Source of the DNA: Scenedesmus sp. ARA3
Taxonomy: Eukaryota; Chlorophyta; Chlorophyceae; Sphaeropleales; Scenedesmaceae
Assembly (NCBI GenBank): GCA_004335835.1
Contig: RWJK01001850.1
Coordinates: forward strand, 22,108 to 86,107
Reading direction: 5' to 3'
Length of the DNA: 64,000 bases
A model generated the notes under the pieces. The model worked only from the letters and a program-made list of their open reading frames with translations. It searched no databases and was not told the origin of the DNA. Made by a program: the position numbers and the translations under genes. Below, piece after piece: positions 1-12,237 of this stretch. The stretch's first letter is position 1, and each line of letters starts with the position of its first letter.

Positions 1-62
1 TGCTGGTGCTGGTGCTGGTGCTGGTGCTGGTGCTGGTGCTGGTGCTGGTGCTGGTGCTGGTG
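1..62. repeat. TGCTGG hexanucleotide tandem repeat
   Basis: About ten near-perfect TGCTGG units open the window and then decay into GCCGGTGCTGGC variants up to about position 82. The array is cut by the window edge, so its full length is unknown. Confidence 0.95.
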
Positions 63-127
63 CCGGTGCTGGCGCTGGTGCTGATGCGTGTGTCAGGCTG
101 TCTATGGTAGCTGTTGCACCTGGCTGA
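2..127 (+). CDS. Possible C-terminal end of an Ala-Gly repeat protein (partial)
   Basis: Read from base 2, the hexamer repeat encodes alternating Ala-Gly for over 25 residues. It then gives a short tail ending in SMVAVAPG and a TGA at 125-127. This could be the last exon of a gene beginning left of the window. A repeat of this kind is open in several frames, so the reading is weak. There is no recognisable domain and no visible splice acceptor. Confidence 0.2.
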   Translation, partial: AGAGAGAGAGAGAGAGAGAGAGAGAGADACVRLSMVAVAPG

Positions 128-1070
128 GTTAGTCACTAGCACCTGCATGAGAACTTTGTCGCTGGTAGCTGCGGCAGCAGAGCTGGGTGCTGCCGGTCGT
201 GCATACTAGCATCAGCATTGCTTGAAGGTGCGCAGCTGTGCATTATCAGCGTCCTTCAGGATCCTGGCTTTGTCAGACTTCGTCCTTTTGCATCATACCA
301 GCACCTCGCACTCTGGCTCTGCTGCCAGCGGTGCTCAGGAGCTGCGTGCTGTGACTCAGATTGAGATAGAGACGGTGTACAATGAGAGGCTTGGCGAGTG
401 TACATCGTGTTGAGGTGTTCACTGTCTCACTTTCTGGTCTCAGACCATGCATGCAACTTTTCGTCTGGTACCGTGTTGGATGGTGCAAGTACGTTTGGGT
501 ACCACCCGCAGCCACCCTTCTCTCCATGATGGCGACTCCTGCTGGGCTGCGGGCAGCATGGCGGGCGCCCTACAGCCCATTGACTGCACTGCAGTGCATG
601 TGTGCATGTGGCCACTGTGGCACCAGGCTGCCAGTCACTGACGTCATAACGCATGGCAGCAGCGCGATGTCTTGTCTTGTGTTGTTGCCCTGCTGTTTGC
701 AGACGTGGAGGACATTTGGTAATGATGCCTCTGAAATATGCCGAAAGTCCCAAATAGTAAACACCTATCCTTCGCCACGCTGTGCAGAAGCCGGCAAGGC
801 CATCTTATGGCATGACACCAGCTAGTCAGGTACATGCACGTCATGTGTGTTAGTCTGGCATGCACAGGCTGTCACAGTTGCAAGCACTGGCAAGCTGAAT
901 CTCGAATGCAGCATACCTAGGTATGCTAAAACGTGACTCGCCCAGTTGCTGCGGGAAACTGGCGCCAAAGACATCGCTGCTACAGACACCTTCTGCGTCA
1001 CTGTGCTCCACGAAGCCCGATCTTCTGCCAAATTTGGCGATAATCAAAGAAGTATCAACAAATAGTCAAT
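128..1070. other. No supportable gene; upstream region of the SERF-like gene
   Basis: Several short overlapping open frames occur on both strands, but none shows domain-like sequence or consistent splice phases. The last few hundred bases before 1071 presumably hold the promoter and 5'UTR of the following gene. No clear TATA box is evident. Confidence 0.6.
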
Positions 1071-1873
1071 ATGGTCCGGGGAAACGCAAAGATAGAAGCT
1101 CAAAAGAAGGCTGCCAAGAAGCAGGAGCAGATGAAGTCTGCTGGGTCGCAGCTGGACGCGAGGAAAGCAGGTTGGCACCAGCCCTGCAGTGCACTGATGT
1201 CACCCAATTGCCAAATGCTTCACGTGCCGCAGCATATGTACAGCGGCAAACTGCCGTGGGTTGAGCAGGCAGCAGCAGTGGGCAGTCATTGTCTGCGCCA
1301 GTGGCAGTGACATTCTGCTGTTGGTCTGCCGTCTAAGACAGCAGCCTCAGTTAGCCGCCCACTCTATCTTTCTGCTGCTGTCTCTGCTGTGCAGCTTTGA
1401 AGTTTACCTGCCCAATATGCAGAGTGAGTGCTGGCAGCTGTTGTGGGCATCGGTTACTGCCTCAGTCACTGCACCAGCACTAGCGATGAGCGGTACCAGG
1501 ACAGCAGCAACAGCACGAGTGTGCAGTCGTGCACCACATGCAACGTGCCTGCAACGTGCCAACAATCCAGCAGGACAGAATGTTGCAAAGTAGCGCTTGA
1601 TATGTGGTGATGCTGTGTTGCGCTGGATTGTTTGCCTGCTGCACCTGGCGCATGCACAGCACAGTGCTAGTCATAATCGCACTGCCTGCATGCATGCTGA
1701 CACAACCAAACTCCTGAACCAATTTTGCCTGCGACTGTTCCAGCGGCCCGCCCTAAAAAGGAACTTGCATCTGCACGCTGCGCTCACCTCTACACGCTGC
1801 GCTCACAAGAACTGACAGCTTTTATGGAACTGGTGTGGGATTGTGCTAGTTTACATGTCAAGCGGCTGCCTCA

Positions 1874-1919
<46 letters not shown>

Positions 1920-2062
1920 CTGCTGTTGCCGCCTTATGTCGGCCCGCCCTCCCCCTGCTGCTGACACAGACGCCTTTGACCAGCTACGCCACAACAAAAG
2001 CACACTACGAGTCGAAACATCCAAAAGAAACGGTCCCGCCACAGGAGCAGTTTGACAAATAG
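1071..2062 (+). CDS. Small SERF/ZNF706-like C2H2 zinc-finger protein, three exons
   Basis: Exons 1071-1170, 1395-1423 and 1970-2062 join in phase to a 73-residue protein. The N-terminus MVRGNAKIEAQKKAAKKQEQ is the Lys/Gln/Ala-rich basic helix typical of the 4F5/SERF and ZNF706 families. The C-terminus carries a single C2H2 finger: Cys39 and Cys42 (FTCPIC), His55 and His60 (HYESKHPKETVP). The ESKHPK signature and overall length match the plant and animal relatives, which are about 75 residues. Family members are small nucleic-acid or protein-binding factors of poorly defined role, some implicated in modulating protein aggregation. The finger is split across exons 2 and 3, and exon 2 is only 29 nt. 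Intron 2 holds a CTG repeat. Nothing is missing, and the start ATG is the family's normal start. Confidence 0.88.
1878..1920 (+). repeat. (CTG)n microsatellite in intron 2 of the SERF-like gene
   Basis: About 14 CTG units lie roughly 50 bp before the intron 2 acceptor. CTG is on the sense strand, as in most other introns here. Confidence 0.9.
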
Positions 2063-3065
2063 CGGTGTGTGCAGCAGTTTGGGCAGCAGACGAAATTGAG
2101 AGGGCGCAGCCACTGCAATGTGGATGCCGGGCGAGGGCGATGTGGGGCGCTGTGCAGCGCAGAAAGAGTTTCAGCAGCAGCATGATGAGCGAGCGAACTG
2201 GGCAGCTGATAGCAGCGGACCGGCAGTGATGCGGAGACATGAGAGGCAGGCCTTGAAAATGGCTAGCAGTGTGATTTGTGTGCAGATGCCCGCCCCCCTG
2301 CAGATGCCCGGCCAAATTGTCAGCGGATAAGTTTGTTGCTGCAGCTGCAGTGCAGACACGCAAGCAGCTGGGTTTGTCAGGTAAGAGCCACACACTGTAG
2401 TGCGTGTTGGGCCGTCTGCAGCAGTGTGGGTTAAAAGAGCGGGAAGGATTGGCTGCGCAGTGGCGAGGCGTGCACATTGCACCCCGCCCTGTCACACGAG
2501 TGTGGGGCGCCTTCAGATGTCCTTTGTTTCTTTGTGTGCTTGCCACTTCTCGCAGTGCGTGTCTTTGGATACATTGTGTGTTATTATTGTAAATGCTGGT
2601 GGCGGCTGTCGCCAAAGTCAAAGCAGGCAGTTGCGTGTCTGTCAGGCTGACAGAAGGTTGAGGCAGCCGTCACGAGTGTCAATCATACAGAGGGTTGTTA
2701 ACATGGAATTTTCAGAGTTGCTTGTAAGAGGATGGGAGTTTAAAGGATGCTTGTGATTATCACTCAAGCCCATGTGCAAGCAGTTGGGACACGTTGGCCT
2801 GTGCTTGCAGACGCGAGGCCAGCCCTGCTGACTGTGCTGGCACTGGCAGTCACATGGGCAGCCTGGCAGCCTGACACTCTGTCATGAGCACGGACAGCGA
2901 AGACGGTACGCATGCAAATGACACACATAATGTAACTTCACCTGTACATGCGCATCAGCTATTGCTTTGCTGCACCTTGTCGGTCGAGTGCTCCCCGGCA
3001 GCAGATCACTTCACAATGAGAGGTGGAGACGCGAACTCTGCATCTTTACGTTGAAGTCAGAGATA
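2063..3065. other. Intergenic: 3'UTR of the SERF-like gene and upstream region of the OPR-like gene
   Basis: No gene is supported. A TGTAA motif, the usual chlorophyte polyadenylation signal, lies at 2588-2592, 526 bp after the stop. If it is used, the 3'UTR is long. The rest has no visible feature. Confidence 0.5.
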
Positions 3066-3871
3066 ATGTTGCAAAGAACACTTTCAAACACTGGATCGCT
3101 GCAAAGCAGTGCGCAGAGGTCATGCAGGCCTCTGGTGGCGCCTATTCCGTGCCGGCCTCTGCAGCCACTGGCTCGGCATGGCTACAAGGCGGCCTGCAGG
3201 CACATCAAACCTATTTCGTCAGCTCGGATAGGCTCCGCATGTCGGGCACAGAACAACGGCGGAGGGCTCTTGGAGCAGAGCCCAGCAGCAGTGGCAGCAG
3301 CAGCTGTTGAGTACACGGTGCGCCTGCCGCATTTTTAGCAACACAAACGCTGTCATGGACATTCATGTAGATGCTTATACGCTTTGTTGTGCGTGCAGGT
3401 TGGACAGTGTAGGTTTGCCATCAGCAGCAGGCCCAGTGGCACTGGCAGTTTGCTGCTGCGGCTGTCAGAGCAGTCAGACGAGTTTGAATATGTCGCGGTG
3501 GTGCCAGCTGCTGTTGCTGGCATCTTGCTGGATGTACTGCACAAGGCTGTGGCATGCCTGCAAGCCGGCTCATGGTGAGACAGCTTGAGCAACAGCCAGC
3601 GCGCAGGTAGTGCAAACCCTGCATGGCGTGCCAGCGCCTCTCCTGCAAATGTTCCTACTGCAAGCAAGCGGACTATGGCAGCACAAAGACACACACGCTT
3701 CGGCCTTATATGCATGCTCAGTCATTGATCTTGGGTATTGCTGCTGCTGCTGCTGCTGCTGGTGGTGGTACTGATGCTACATCCTGCAGGCGGCCATTGG
3801 AGTTGCATCACCACCTGCTGCTGGGGTCACGCACCTTCACCTGCAGCATGGCGTATGACACTCCAGCTGCC

Positions 3872-3908
<37 letters not shown>

Positions 3909-4853
3909 CTGGCAGCGCCAGCAGCAGCACAGACGCAGCTGCATTTGCAGCGGAGCGCTTGGTGCGCATCACTGTGCAAGAGAAAGGCCGCAGGTGTGAG
4001 CAGTACACACGCAAGCCAGTTTCGGCCTGCACTGCATCACATACGTGTTGTTGTAAAGCTGCTGCTGTAGTATGGTAGCTGTGCCCTTCAGGTGCTTGCT
4101 GCACCTGTGGCACTGCTCTGTTTGTCAAAATTAATTGCCGGCCTATCTTTCCTTCCTCACACGTATGACGTTGTCCTTGCCTAGTAAGCCTGCAGGTCTT
4201 GTCCCTTTTCCCTTCAAGTTCCTGACTGCTGTGATGTGCTGTTTCTCTCATCTGTGCAGCTCCGTGCACCTACTGGTGACAGCAGCTGTGCTGCCTGCAG
4301 CCAACCAGCTGATGCAGCTGCTGCAGCACGTGGCAGCAGCAGACAAGCAGCCGGCAGCAGCAATGCAGACGGCTGCCACTGGCTTTACACCAGCTGCAGC
4401 AGCAGCACAGGTGCAAGGGCCACCGGCTGCAGCAGCTGCCGACGGTACAGCAGCCCCTGCAGGTGGCATGGGTGCTGCAGCGGCAGCAGGGAACGCGACA
4501 GCAGCAGATGCACCAAGTGCAGCTGTCAGCTCTAGCTACGGCAGCAATGGCTGCAGCAGCAGCAGCCCTGACGCTGGTATCGTGAGTTCGCAATCATCTG
4601 TAGCCGCTGCCGACCATCTTGAAGCAGCAGCAGCAGCAGCAGTATTGGCGGAAGATGCTGCGGCAGCAAGCATGACTGCAACTATAACAGAAGAGGATGT
4701 TGCAGCAGCAGCATTGCCAGTTGATGCTGCTGACAGCAGCCAGGCTTTGCCAGGCGAGCAGCTGCTGGATGCGATCCGTGCCAGCAGCACACTGCAGGAG
4801 GGCCTGCAGTTTGCACACGCAGCAGCTGCCGCAGCCACAGCACGCGCTACCAC

Positions 4854-4887
<34 letters not shown>

Positions 4888-5565
4888 GGCTTCAGTGCTG
4901 CGCACCTGTGTGCGCTGTGGTGCCAGATGCCCCGTTATGCAGCAGCAGCGCAGCGGCAGCAGCTGGGACTTAGCATTGATGTAGATGAGGATGAGGAGGA
5001 GGGGCAGGCAGTGGCAGATGCCAGCTTGCTTGATGGCCCCTTGCTCCCTGACGTCCAGATTGAGCTGCAGGTAGGTGGCGCCTACAGTGCAAGCTGTGTA
5101 CATCCTTACTGGTTTAAGAATTGCTGTCTCAGCAGCCTGCACACTGATGTTCATTATGTGCTGCAGAGCGTGTGGTGTGCCAGTGCTTTGGGCGGCGAGT
5201 GCGTGCAGCTGCTGCACACCACTTCCGCATCGTTGCAGCCGTGTGTACTCCAATTCTCATCATGCGCTGCTTGTGCGTGGTGGCTGCTGCATGCTCGCTG
5301 ATGACCAGGGTCTCAGCATGTCATCAGCTCATTCTCTACACAGGATCCTTGCAGCCTGGACATGTGTTCACCTGCAGTTCGAACAAGTGTCTGTCATTGC
5401 GTTGCACCTCACATCACCCTGCTGCAGGCTTTTGCAGATGTGCTGATGCCGCTGCTTGAAGAACAGCTGCCGGCCGTGCAGCTCCCCGGCATGCTGCAGC
5501 TGCTGCTGCAGTCAGCGGCAGCTGTGCAGCTGCACCTGCCTGCAAGCTTCACAACTGCGTGGGCT

Positions 5566-5597
<32 letters not shown>

Positions 5598-7027
5598 CCT
5601 GGACAGCTGGTCGGCTGCAGAGCTTGCTGCAGCAACAGATCAGTTGGTGAGCCAGTACAGCCAGCAGCAGCAGCAGCAGCAGCAGGGTAAGGAGCTGCTG
5701 CTGCCGTTGGCTTGGTCAGTGCCTGCACTTGCAGCAGTGATTGCCAAAGTGCAAGGGCTGCTGCAGCAGCAGCAAGCCACAGCCGGTGAAGATGCACATT
5801 TGCTAGTTGAGCAGCTGGCAGTGCTGCTTGCTGCTACTGGGCAGCAGTTGGAGCGTGCTGGCTGCCTTTGGCTGCCTGTCAGTGGCGATGCAGAGTCTGC
5901 AACAGCAGCAGCAGCAGCAGCAGCAGGTGAGGATGAGCAGCAGGCAGCTCTCAGCAGCCTGCCAGCTGTGTACAGCAGTCTGACGCAGCTGCTGGGTGCA
6001 AATCGAGATAGCCAGCAGCAGCAGCAGCAGCCTGCAGAGCAGCAGGAGCAGCTGCAGTTGCAGTTGGAACGTGCAGTGCTGCAGGCAGTTGTGGATCTGC
6101 CAGGCAGCCAGCGCAATGCAGCAGCACATGTGCTGTGGAGCTGGCTTGTAGCTGGCGGAGGCGCACAGCACGTCGGCAGCAGTAGCCTGCTGCAGCTGCT
6201 GGACATACTGCCGTACGGTGCCGCAGCTGCTGCATATGCGCAAGCATATGCGCAAGCATCAGCAGGGGTTGATGATGGCAGTGGCGATGGAGCAGACCAG
6301 CAAAGGGGTAGATTGCTTGCACGCGTGCTGCAACTGCACGGCTCAATATCCAGCAGCTGCAGCAGCGGCACTGTGCGCTGCCATGCTAGTCAGCTGCACG
6401 TGGTGTCTGGCCTGCTGGCAGCAGCACTGCAGCAGGACCCTCCTGCTGCTTTTGCTGCATTGCCTGCGCTGCTGCAGCTGCTGCCGCACTCTGCGCGCGA
6501 AGCAGCAGCGTCTGTGGACGATGCCGTGCCTCATAACCATCACCAGCAGCAGCACCAGCAGGAAGTATCAAGCTATGCTGAGGAGTTGGATGCGGTGCTG
6601 ATGCAGCTGTGTGACCAGCTGCAGCAGATGCTAGAGCTTGATGCGCAGCAGCTGCTGCCGCAAGCGCCAGTCATTGCTGCCACAATGTGCCTGCAGGCCG
6701 CCTCAGCCGGCTGCTCTGGTGCAGGGCTGCTGAGTGTGCTGCAGCTATGTTTCGACCTTGGTCAAACAGCAGAAAGCTGGGACGAAGCCCTACTGGAAGA
6801 GCAGCAGCAGCAGCAGGGTGCGGGGGCAGCTAGTACGGCACAGCACATCGCTGCAGCATGTTGTGAAGCAGCGCCGGCATGGATCGCGCGGCACTTCCCT
6901 GGCAGCAGCATGCAACAGCAGCAGCAGCAGCAGCAGCAGCTGCCATGGCTGACAGAGCTGCTAGACATAGCTTCTCAGCTGCATGATCTGGGTTCTGTGC
7001 ACACCGGCTTGGCTCCCGCTTGGACTC

Positions 7028-7059
<32 letters not shown>

Positions 7060-7607
7060 GGAGCGGGTTGCTGGCAGCCCCTGGAGCCTGCACTGCTGGC
7101 AGCAGCAGCAGCAGAGGCAGACAGCCCACTCGCAACCTCGGACGTACTCGTGGCAGCAGCAGCACTGCTGAGCTTAGGCCTGGCTCCCTCTCAGGCCCTG
7201 TTAGATGCTTATATCGATGCAGTAGGGCCTGATGCACTAGGGTTGTCTGCTGAGGGCCTGTGTCAGCTGCTGTGGGTGCTAGCAGGCATCCACCACCACC
7301 AGCAGCAGCAGCAGCAGGGTGTTGAGGTGGCAAATGCTGCTGCTGTGGGCTTGCTGCCGCTGCCGCAGCTGCTGCAGCTGGCAAGCAAGGCGTGCAGCTG
7401 CCTGGCAGTGCGGTCTAGCCGAGTGCCTGTTAGGCAGCTGGCCAGAGCGACTTGGGCTGTTGCTGTGCTTGCTGGCAGCAGCAGCAACAGCAGCAGCAGC
7501 AGCACTCCAGCAGCAGCAGGAGCAGCAGCAGCAGCAGCAGCAGGGCATGTGGTGGCTTGGAGTCCTCCCCAGCAGCTGCTGGCACAGCTGCAGCTGAGGT
7601 GGGAGGA

Positions 7608-7647
<40 letters not shown>

Positions 7648-7767
7648 GGTGCGGCGGCTGGCAGCAGCAGTGAGCTGATGCAAGCTGTGCAGCAGCTGCC
7701 ACTGCAGCCTGGGGAGCGGCAAGATCTTGCGTGGGCACTGCAACAGTTGAGGCTGACTGATGATAGC

Positions 7768-7800
<33 letters not shown>

Positions 7801-9601
7801 CAGCCAGCAGCAGAACAGCCAGCAGCTGCAAAGCCTGCAGCAGCAAGTGAGGCAGCACAGCCAGCAGCAGTAGCAACCGAGAATGTGGATGCAGCGCCAG
7901 ATATTGCGCAGGAAGCACATGGCGGTGCTGCTGCTGGTGCGGCGCCAGCAGAAGAAGTTGAGGCAGCAGCAGCAGCAGCAACAACAGAGCCGGCTATCCA
8001 GCGAGTAGAGGCGGATGCTATAGTGGAAGCGCCAGCGGCAACAGCTTCAACCCGGGCAGCAGCAGCAGCAGCAGCAGCAGACGAGTTTGCTGCGGAAGCG
8101 GAGGTGCTGGAAGTGGTTGCTGCACATGCAGATGTCGCTGATGCTGTGTCAGCATCAGCTGCAGTTAGCACGGCTGCAGATGCAGATGCAGTTGCCGGGT
8201 CTGCAGCCCTAGACCAGCAAAGCGAAGCAGCAGCCAATGCAGCAGCGGCGGCGGCAGCAGCAGAGGAGGCCGGTAGTGTTGATTTGAATGATGCACCAGC
8301 AGCTGCACCAGCAGCAGCAGCAGCAGTGGATGTAGATGTGGATCTGCCTGCAGAGATGAGTGCAGTCATGCAGCAGCTGAGTGATCCGGCTGCACCAAAG
8401 CTTACCCGCAAGCAAGCTGTGCAGCTGCTGACGCCCATGCAGCAGCAGGCACTGCAGCTGGCCATACCAGACATGCTGCTGTTCTTCAAGGCGTGCTTAG
8501 ACTACAAGCTGCCTGTGCCTAGTGGGCAGCTGCTGTCAGCATTGCAAGCAGGTGCAGCAGCAGCTGGCAAAGGGGCCGGCAAGTCAAGGCTAGATGTGCC
8601 ACTGCAGCTGCAGCTGCTGACAGCGCTTGCTGAAACTGCTAGTGGGGAGGCAGGGTCAATGTCTCCTGCAGTGGCACAGCAGGTGCCGCAGGTGCTGCAG
8701 CGCATGCTGCCGCTGCTGCAGCAGCAGCAGCTGGCGTTGCTGCAGCCTGAGCAGCTGGTGCAGCTGCTGAAGGATCTGCACACGCTGCTGCTGCTCAGCA
8801 GCACCACCACCAGCAGCAGCAGCAATGTGTCCGGCACTAAGAACAGCAGCAGCAGCAGCAGCAGGGTGCAGCCTGCTGGCGCCTCATTCTTCAGTGAAGC
8901 AGCGCTGCTGCATGGCAGCTTTGCAAGCCTTGAAGCAGCAGCACCAGCAGCGCTTGGCACCGTGCCTGCAGCATGGCTTGCTACAGCAGCAGCAGCCCTG
9001 CAGCCCAAGCTGCTGCTGCTGCCAAACGGCAGCCTGCTGCTGCAATCACTGCAGCTGCTGCAAGCCCTAGGCTTAGTCAGCCCTGGCAGTAGCTTCCTCA
9101 CTAGCTTCTTTGCAGCTACTGATGCATTGCTGGACACCTTTTCAGGTAGAAACTGCCTAGAGCTGCTGTCAGCTGCTGCTACAGCAGGCCAGCTACCCAG
9201 CCCATTTGTCACAACAGCACTGCTGCAGCATCTAGTCCCGCTGAAGTTATCCCCTGAAGATGTGGCCTCAGGAATGCGCCTGCTGGCCTCACTCGGAGTG
9301 CGGCCGAGCCCTGAGCTGCTTGCAGGCTGGTTTGACAGCACAGCAGCAGCAGCAGATCGGCTGCTGCCACAGCAGCTGCTGCAGATGCTGTGGGCGTGCT
9401 GCCGCTGGCAGCTGCAGCCACCGGAGCAGTGGCTGGCTGTGGTGTTGAAGGGGCTGGTACCAGCTGGCAGGCTAAGTGCAGCTAGTCCTGCAACAGCAGC
9501 AGGCATCTGCAGCTGCCTATGGCAGCTGGGCGTGCAGCCGGCACCAGCAGTAGTTTCGGCAGTTGTGGATGCAGCGCAGCATGCCATACTGTCGGCCGCA
9601 A

Positions 9602-9634
<33 letters not shown>

Positions 9635-10626
9635 GGTGGGATGCGGAGAGCTTGTCAGTGCTGTGCCTGTGCCTCTTTATGTGGCAGCATCCAGTGAGTC
9701 CAACATGGAAGGCAGCAGTAGCAGCGCAGGCGGCAGTGGTGCTGCCATATGCTGACGGGCCATCACTGCTGCGCTTGGGTGTGTACCTCACATCTCTGTT
9801 TGAGGTGAACGATGAGCAGGAGGATGACCTAGCAGACTGGCAGCAGCTGCTGCTGCAGGCGCTTGAAGAGCAGCTGCCGGTGGCAGACGCATCAGGAGAG
9901 ATCCTGATCAGCAGCAGCAGCAGCAGCAGCATGCAAGAGGGGCAGCGCATTCCAGCAGAGTGCTTGGCTGTGCTGCAGCTCGCGGTGCTGCAGCAGCAGC
10001 CGGCGCTGTCGGTGTCGCTCCAGGAGCGTCTCATTGCGGCTGTGCGTGCTGCTGCTGCCGCCGAGCAGCTCACTACTTGGGACATCACAGCGCTGATGTC
10101 AGCGCTGATGGAGCTTGAGATTGCAGTGTCGAATCAGGCGCAGGCAGAAGCGCAGGCGGCAGCAGTAGCAGGGCTCGACAGCCCGCTAGCTCAAATGCAG
10201 CTCCTGCAGCAGTATGAGAGCCGGATCGAAGCCATTCGGGAAGATGCACAGGCGCTGATCATTGCAGCTTATCAACGCCGCGAGGGTGCGCCGTCAAAAG
10301 CCCTTGCTGCGCTGCCGATCGCCGCAGCTCAGTTCGAGCTCAACATTCCGCAGCAGTCGCTGCGCAACTTGCAGGAATCGTTGCGGGCGGCTGAGGCGCG
10401 CGAGCAGCAGCTGCGGCAGGCGCTGCTGCTGCTGCAGCAGGGCGGGCAGGCTGTTCCTGCAAGTTTGCTTGAGGGTTTAGACGAGCTGGGGCCTGAGGAT
10501 GGGGTTCAGGACGCAGCAAATTATCTGGAGAATGTGGATATTGCTGTGTTTTTCCGGAGATGCCGGCGGCTGGGGCTGGCGTTGAATGACAGTTGGGTGC
10601 TGAAGGGCATGGAGGGCTCTGCCTGA
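3066..10626 (+). CDS. Large Ala/Gln-rich OPR-like protein, probably organelle-targeted, five exons
   Basis: Exons 3066-3317, 3399-3574, 3790-3993, 4260-5070 and 5428-10626 join in phase to 2213 residues. Residues 1-84 are rich in Arg, Ser and Ala with almost no acidic residues, like a chloroplast or mitochondrial transit peptide. Exons 2-4 carry two similar strand-rich segments that each end in a helix (EFEYVAVVPAAVAGILLDVL, then SSVHLLVTAAVLPAANQLMQ), which may be a duplicated domain. The remainder is helical and leucine-rich. It contains degenerate octatricopeptide-like units, for example around 1063-1103 (LCQLLWVLAGI) and 1765-1870 (PPEQWLAVVLKGL, ICSCLWQLGVQP). Long poly-Ala, poly-Gln and poly-Ser runs separate these units. 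OPR proteins bind organellar RNAs and control their stability, splicing or translation. No RAP domain is seen at the C-terminus. The gene model is strong; the OPR assignment is tentative. Confidence 0.75.
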
Positions 10627-10749
10627 GCAGTGAGTAAGGGCTGATGGATCAGGTGGTTGCCCGATGAGCCTGTCATTGGCTCGTAACGGGCTGTGTTGCG
10701 TCGTGATGCGATGAGCAGCTGATTGTTGTGGGCTGGCGTTATGGTATAT

Positions 10750-10786
10750 GACAGCTGGGTGCTGAAGGGCATGGAGAGCTCTGGCT
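10750..10786 (+). repeat. Duplicate of the OPR-like gene's 3' coding end
   Basis: Bases 10587-10622, encoding the last residues (DSWVLKGMEGS), reappear at 10750-10786 with a few changes, about 125 bp past the stop. This copy is downstream of the real terminator codon and is presumably 3'UTR. Confidence 0.8.
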
Positions 10787-10970
10787 GATGATTGAAGCGA
10801 TGAAAGGTGTGCTTCTGCTGGTGTGCTTCTGGAGTTCAGAAGTTGACAGAGCGCATGCGTCGTCTAGATGTGACTCTCATTGGGTTTCACTTGTGTATGC
10901 GGATTGGCTGTGGGCTGGCTGTTGAAGCTGGTCCTCATGACTGATCACTGCGCTGCTGCAGGGAGGAGCA

Positions 10971-11938
10971 CTAGTGCAGCACTGGCTTCTTGTACTCCCT
11001 GATAGCCTTGATGTAGCGTTTGATGATGGGCTGCGTTGAAGTACTGCTTGCTGGTGGTAGAATCACAACAGCTGGTGCGTTTGCATTGTCTGTGGTCATG
11101 CGAAGAGCAAACGCTGCCGTGTGGTTGAGCACCAGTTGAGCTTCCTGTGATGCAGCAGTCATGCTGGCTGAGTGGGTGCAACCGTGCAACTTTCCTTTGC
11201 TGCCTGAACTCGACACGCCGGACGATCAGTGCTGCCCATTTGCACGATGCCGTGCACGTGCTGTTTGGCGAGGAATACAGCACCGCTTCCTGTGATTGCT
11301 GCGGAAGCAGCCTTCGCGATGCAAGTGATAGTGAAGCTGGACTTGAGCAGCAGCAGTGGCTGGGTGCTTTGAATCAGCAAAGTCAAATCAACTAATGAAT
11401 GATTGAACAGTCATCGACTAGGATGTGCTGTTCCTGCAGCAGTGTAATCCGAGGTTTGTGGTGCGCATTCAAGCCGAGTCAATGTGTGACGGGTGACTGA
11501 CGCTGCTGCCGAACATAAGCCCTGCTCAGGCATAGGAAACGTTACGGAGAGCTTACCTCGTAGGTTGATGCGCACTGTTCCGCTCGGCGGGAACCGTGAC
11601 CTCGAGAAGCCTTGCTGGACCGAAGAACAGTAATTTTGTAGTATCATAGGAGCTGAAAACGTTTGTTAAGCCTTACAGCAGTCGCGGCTGGCTGTCGACA
11701 GTCCATGAGCCAGCCGGGAGCGGCAATTTGCAGAGCAGCGCGATAAGGCAAGGCCGCCTCCTGAGGCGTCCTGATACCCAATAGCACAACATTCAGAAAA
11801 CTTACAACGAAACCTATGCCGCAGAGGATCATAGGTGGGTGTCTTTGGGAGCAGCCCAGGCCATGCAGCAGAGTCTCTCCTCGTTCCTGTCGCAGCATGC
11901 AAGGTCCTTCCAACTGTAGCCGAAATCATTTGAATCAA
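10971..11938 (-). CDS. Possible small unidentified gene
   Basis: Exon-like segments on the minus strand include an open stretch starting near 11938 (with PTYDPLRHRF before a GTAAGT donor at about 11777). A second at about 11649-11556 ends at another GTAAGC donor and joins the first in phase. A last segment ends at TAG 10971-10973 with a basic tail, QPIIKRYIKAIREYKK. The middle of the gene could not be joined convincingly and no family was recognised. It may be a real small protein with a presequence-like N-terminus, a decayed gene, or chance. Confidence 0.25.
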
Positions 11939-12031
11939 CTTCGTTTGGCTGCAATGTCGCTTTCCTCATGTTCTGCAGGGTGCAGCAGGTGTACCATTGA
12001 ATGAAGAGCCTGGCAGAGAGCCCAAGGACAC

Positions 12032-12204
12032 ATGAGCTGCATGTGTACCAACAAAGCACGCCAGCAAACTAGCCAGCGACACAGCAGACGGTTCAAATTG
12101 AGCACACAGCTGCTGCTTGCCAGCACGTTACTGTGGCTCGCAGCCACTGTGCATGCATGCCCCCACCATGGCAGTGCACAAGCACAGCACCCAGTTGTGC
12201 CACA

Positions 12205-12237
<33 letters not shown>

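Noticed and set aside
5640..6371. Long Cys/Ser-rich minus-strand frames in the same gene
   Set aside because: Same antisense-repeat artefact.
7263..10088. Two long minus-strand open frames (408 and 528 codons) opposite the OPR-like gene
   Set aside because: They are antisense readings of CAG-rich coding DNA, giving Cys/Ser/Ala-only peptides with no domain. Triplet repeats open all frames.
11522..11777. Three possible 24-35 nt introns with perfect GTAAG...CAG ends
   Set aside because: Too short for this genome's other introns (about 80 nt or more). Splicing them did not improve any reading frame, and one gave an immediate stop.
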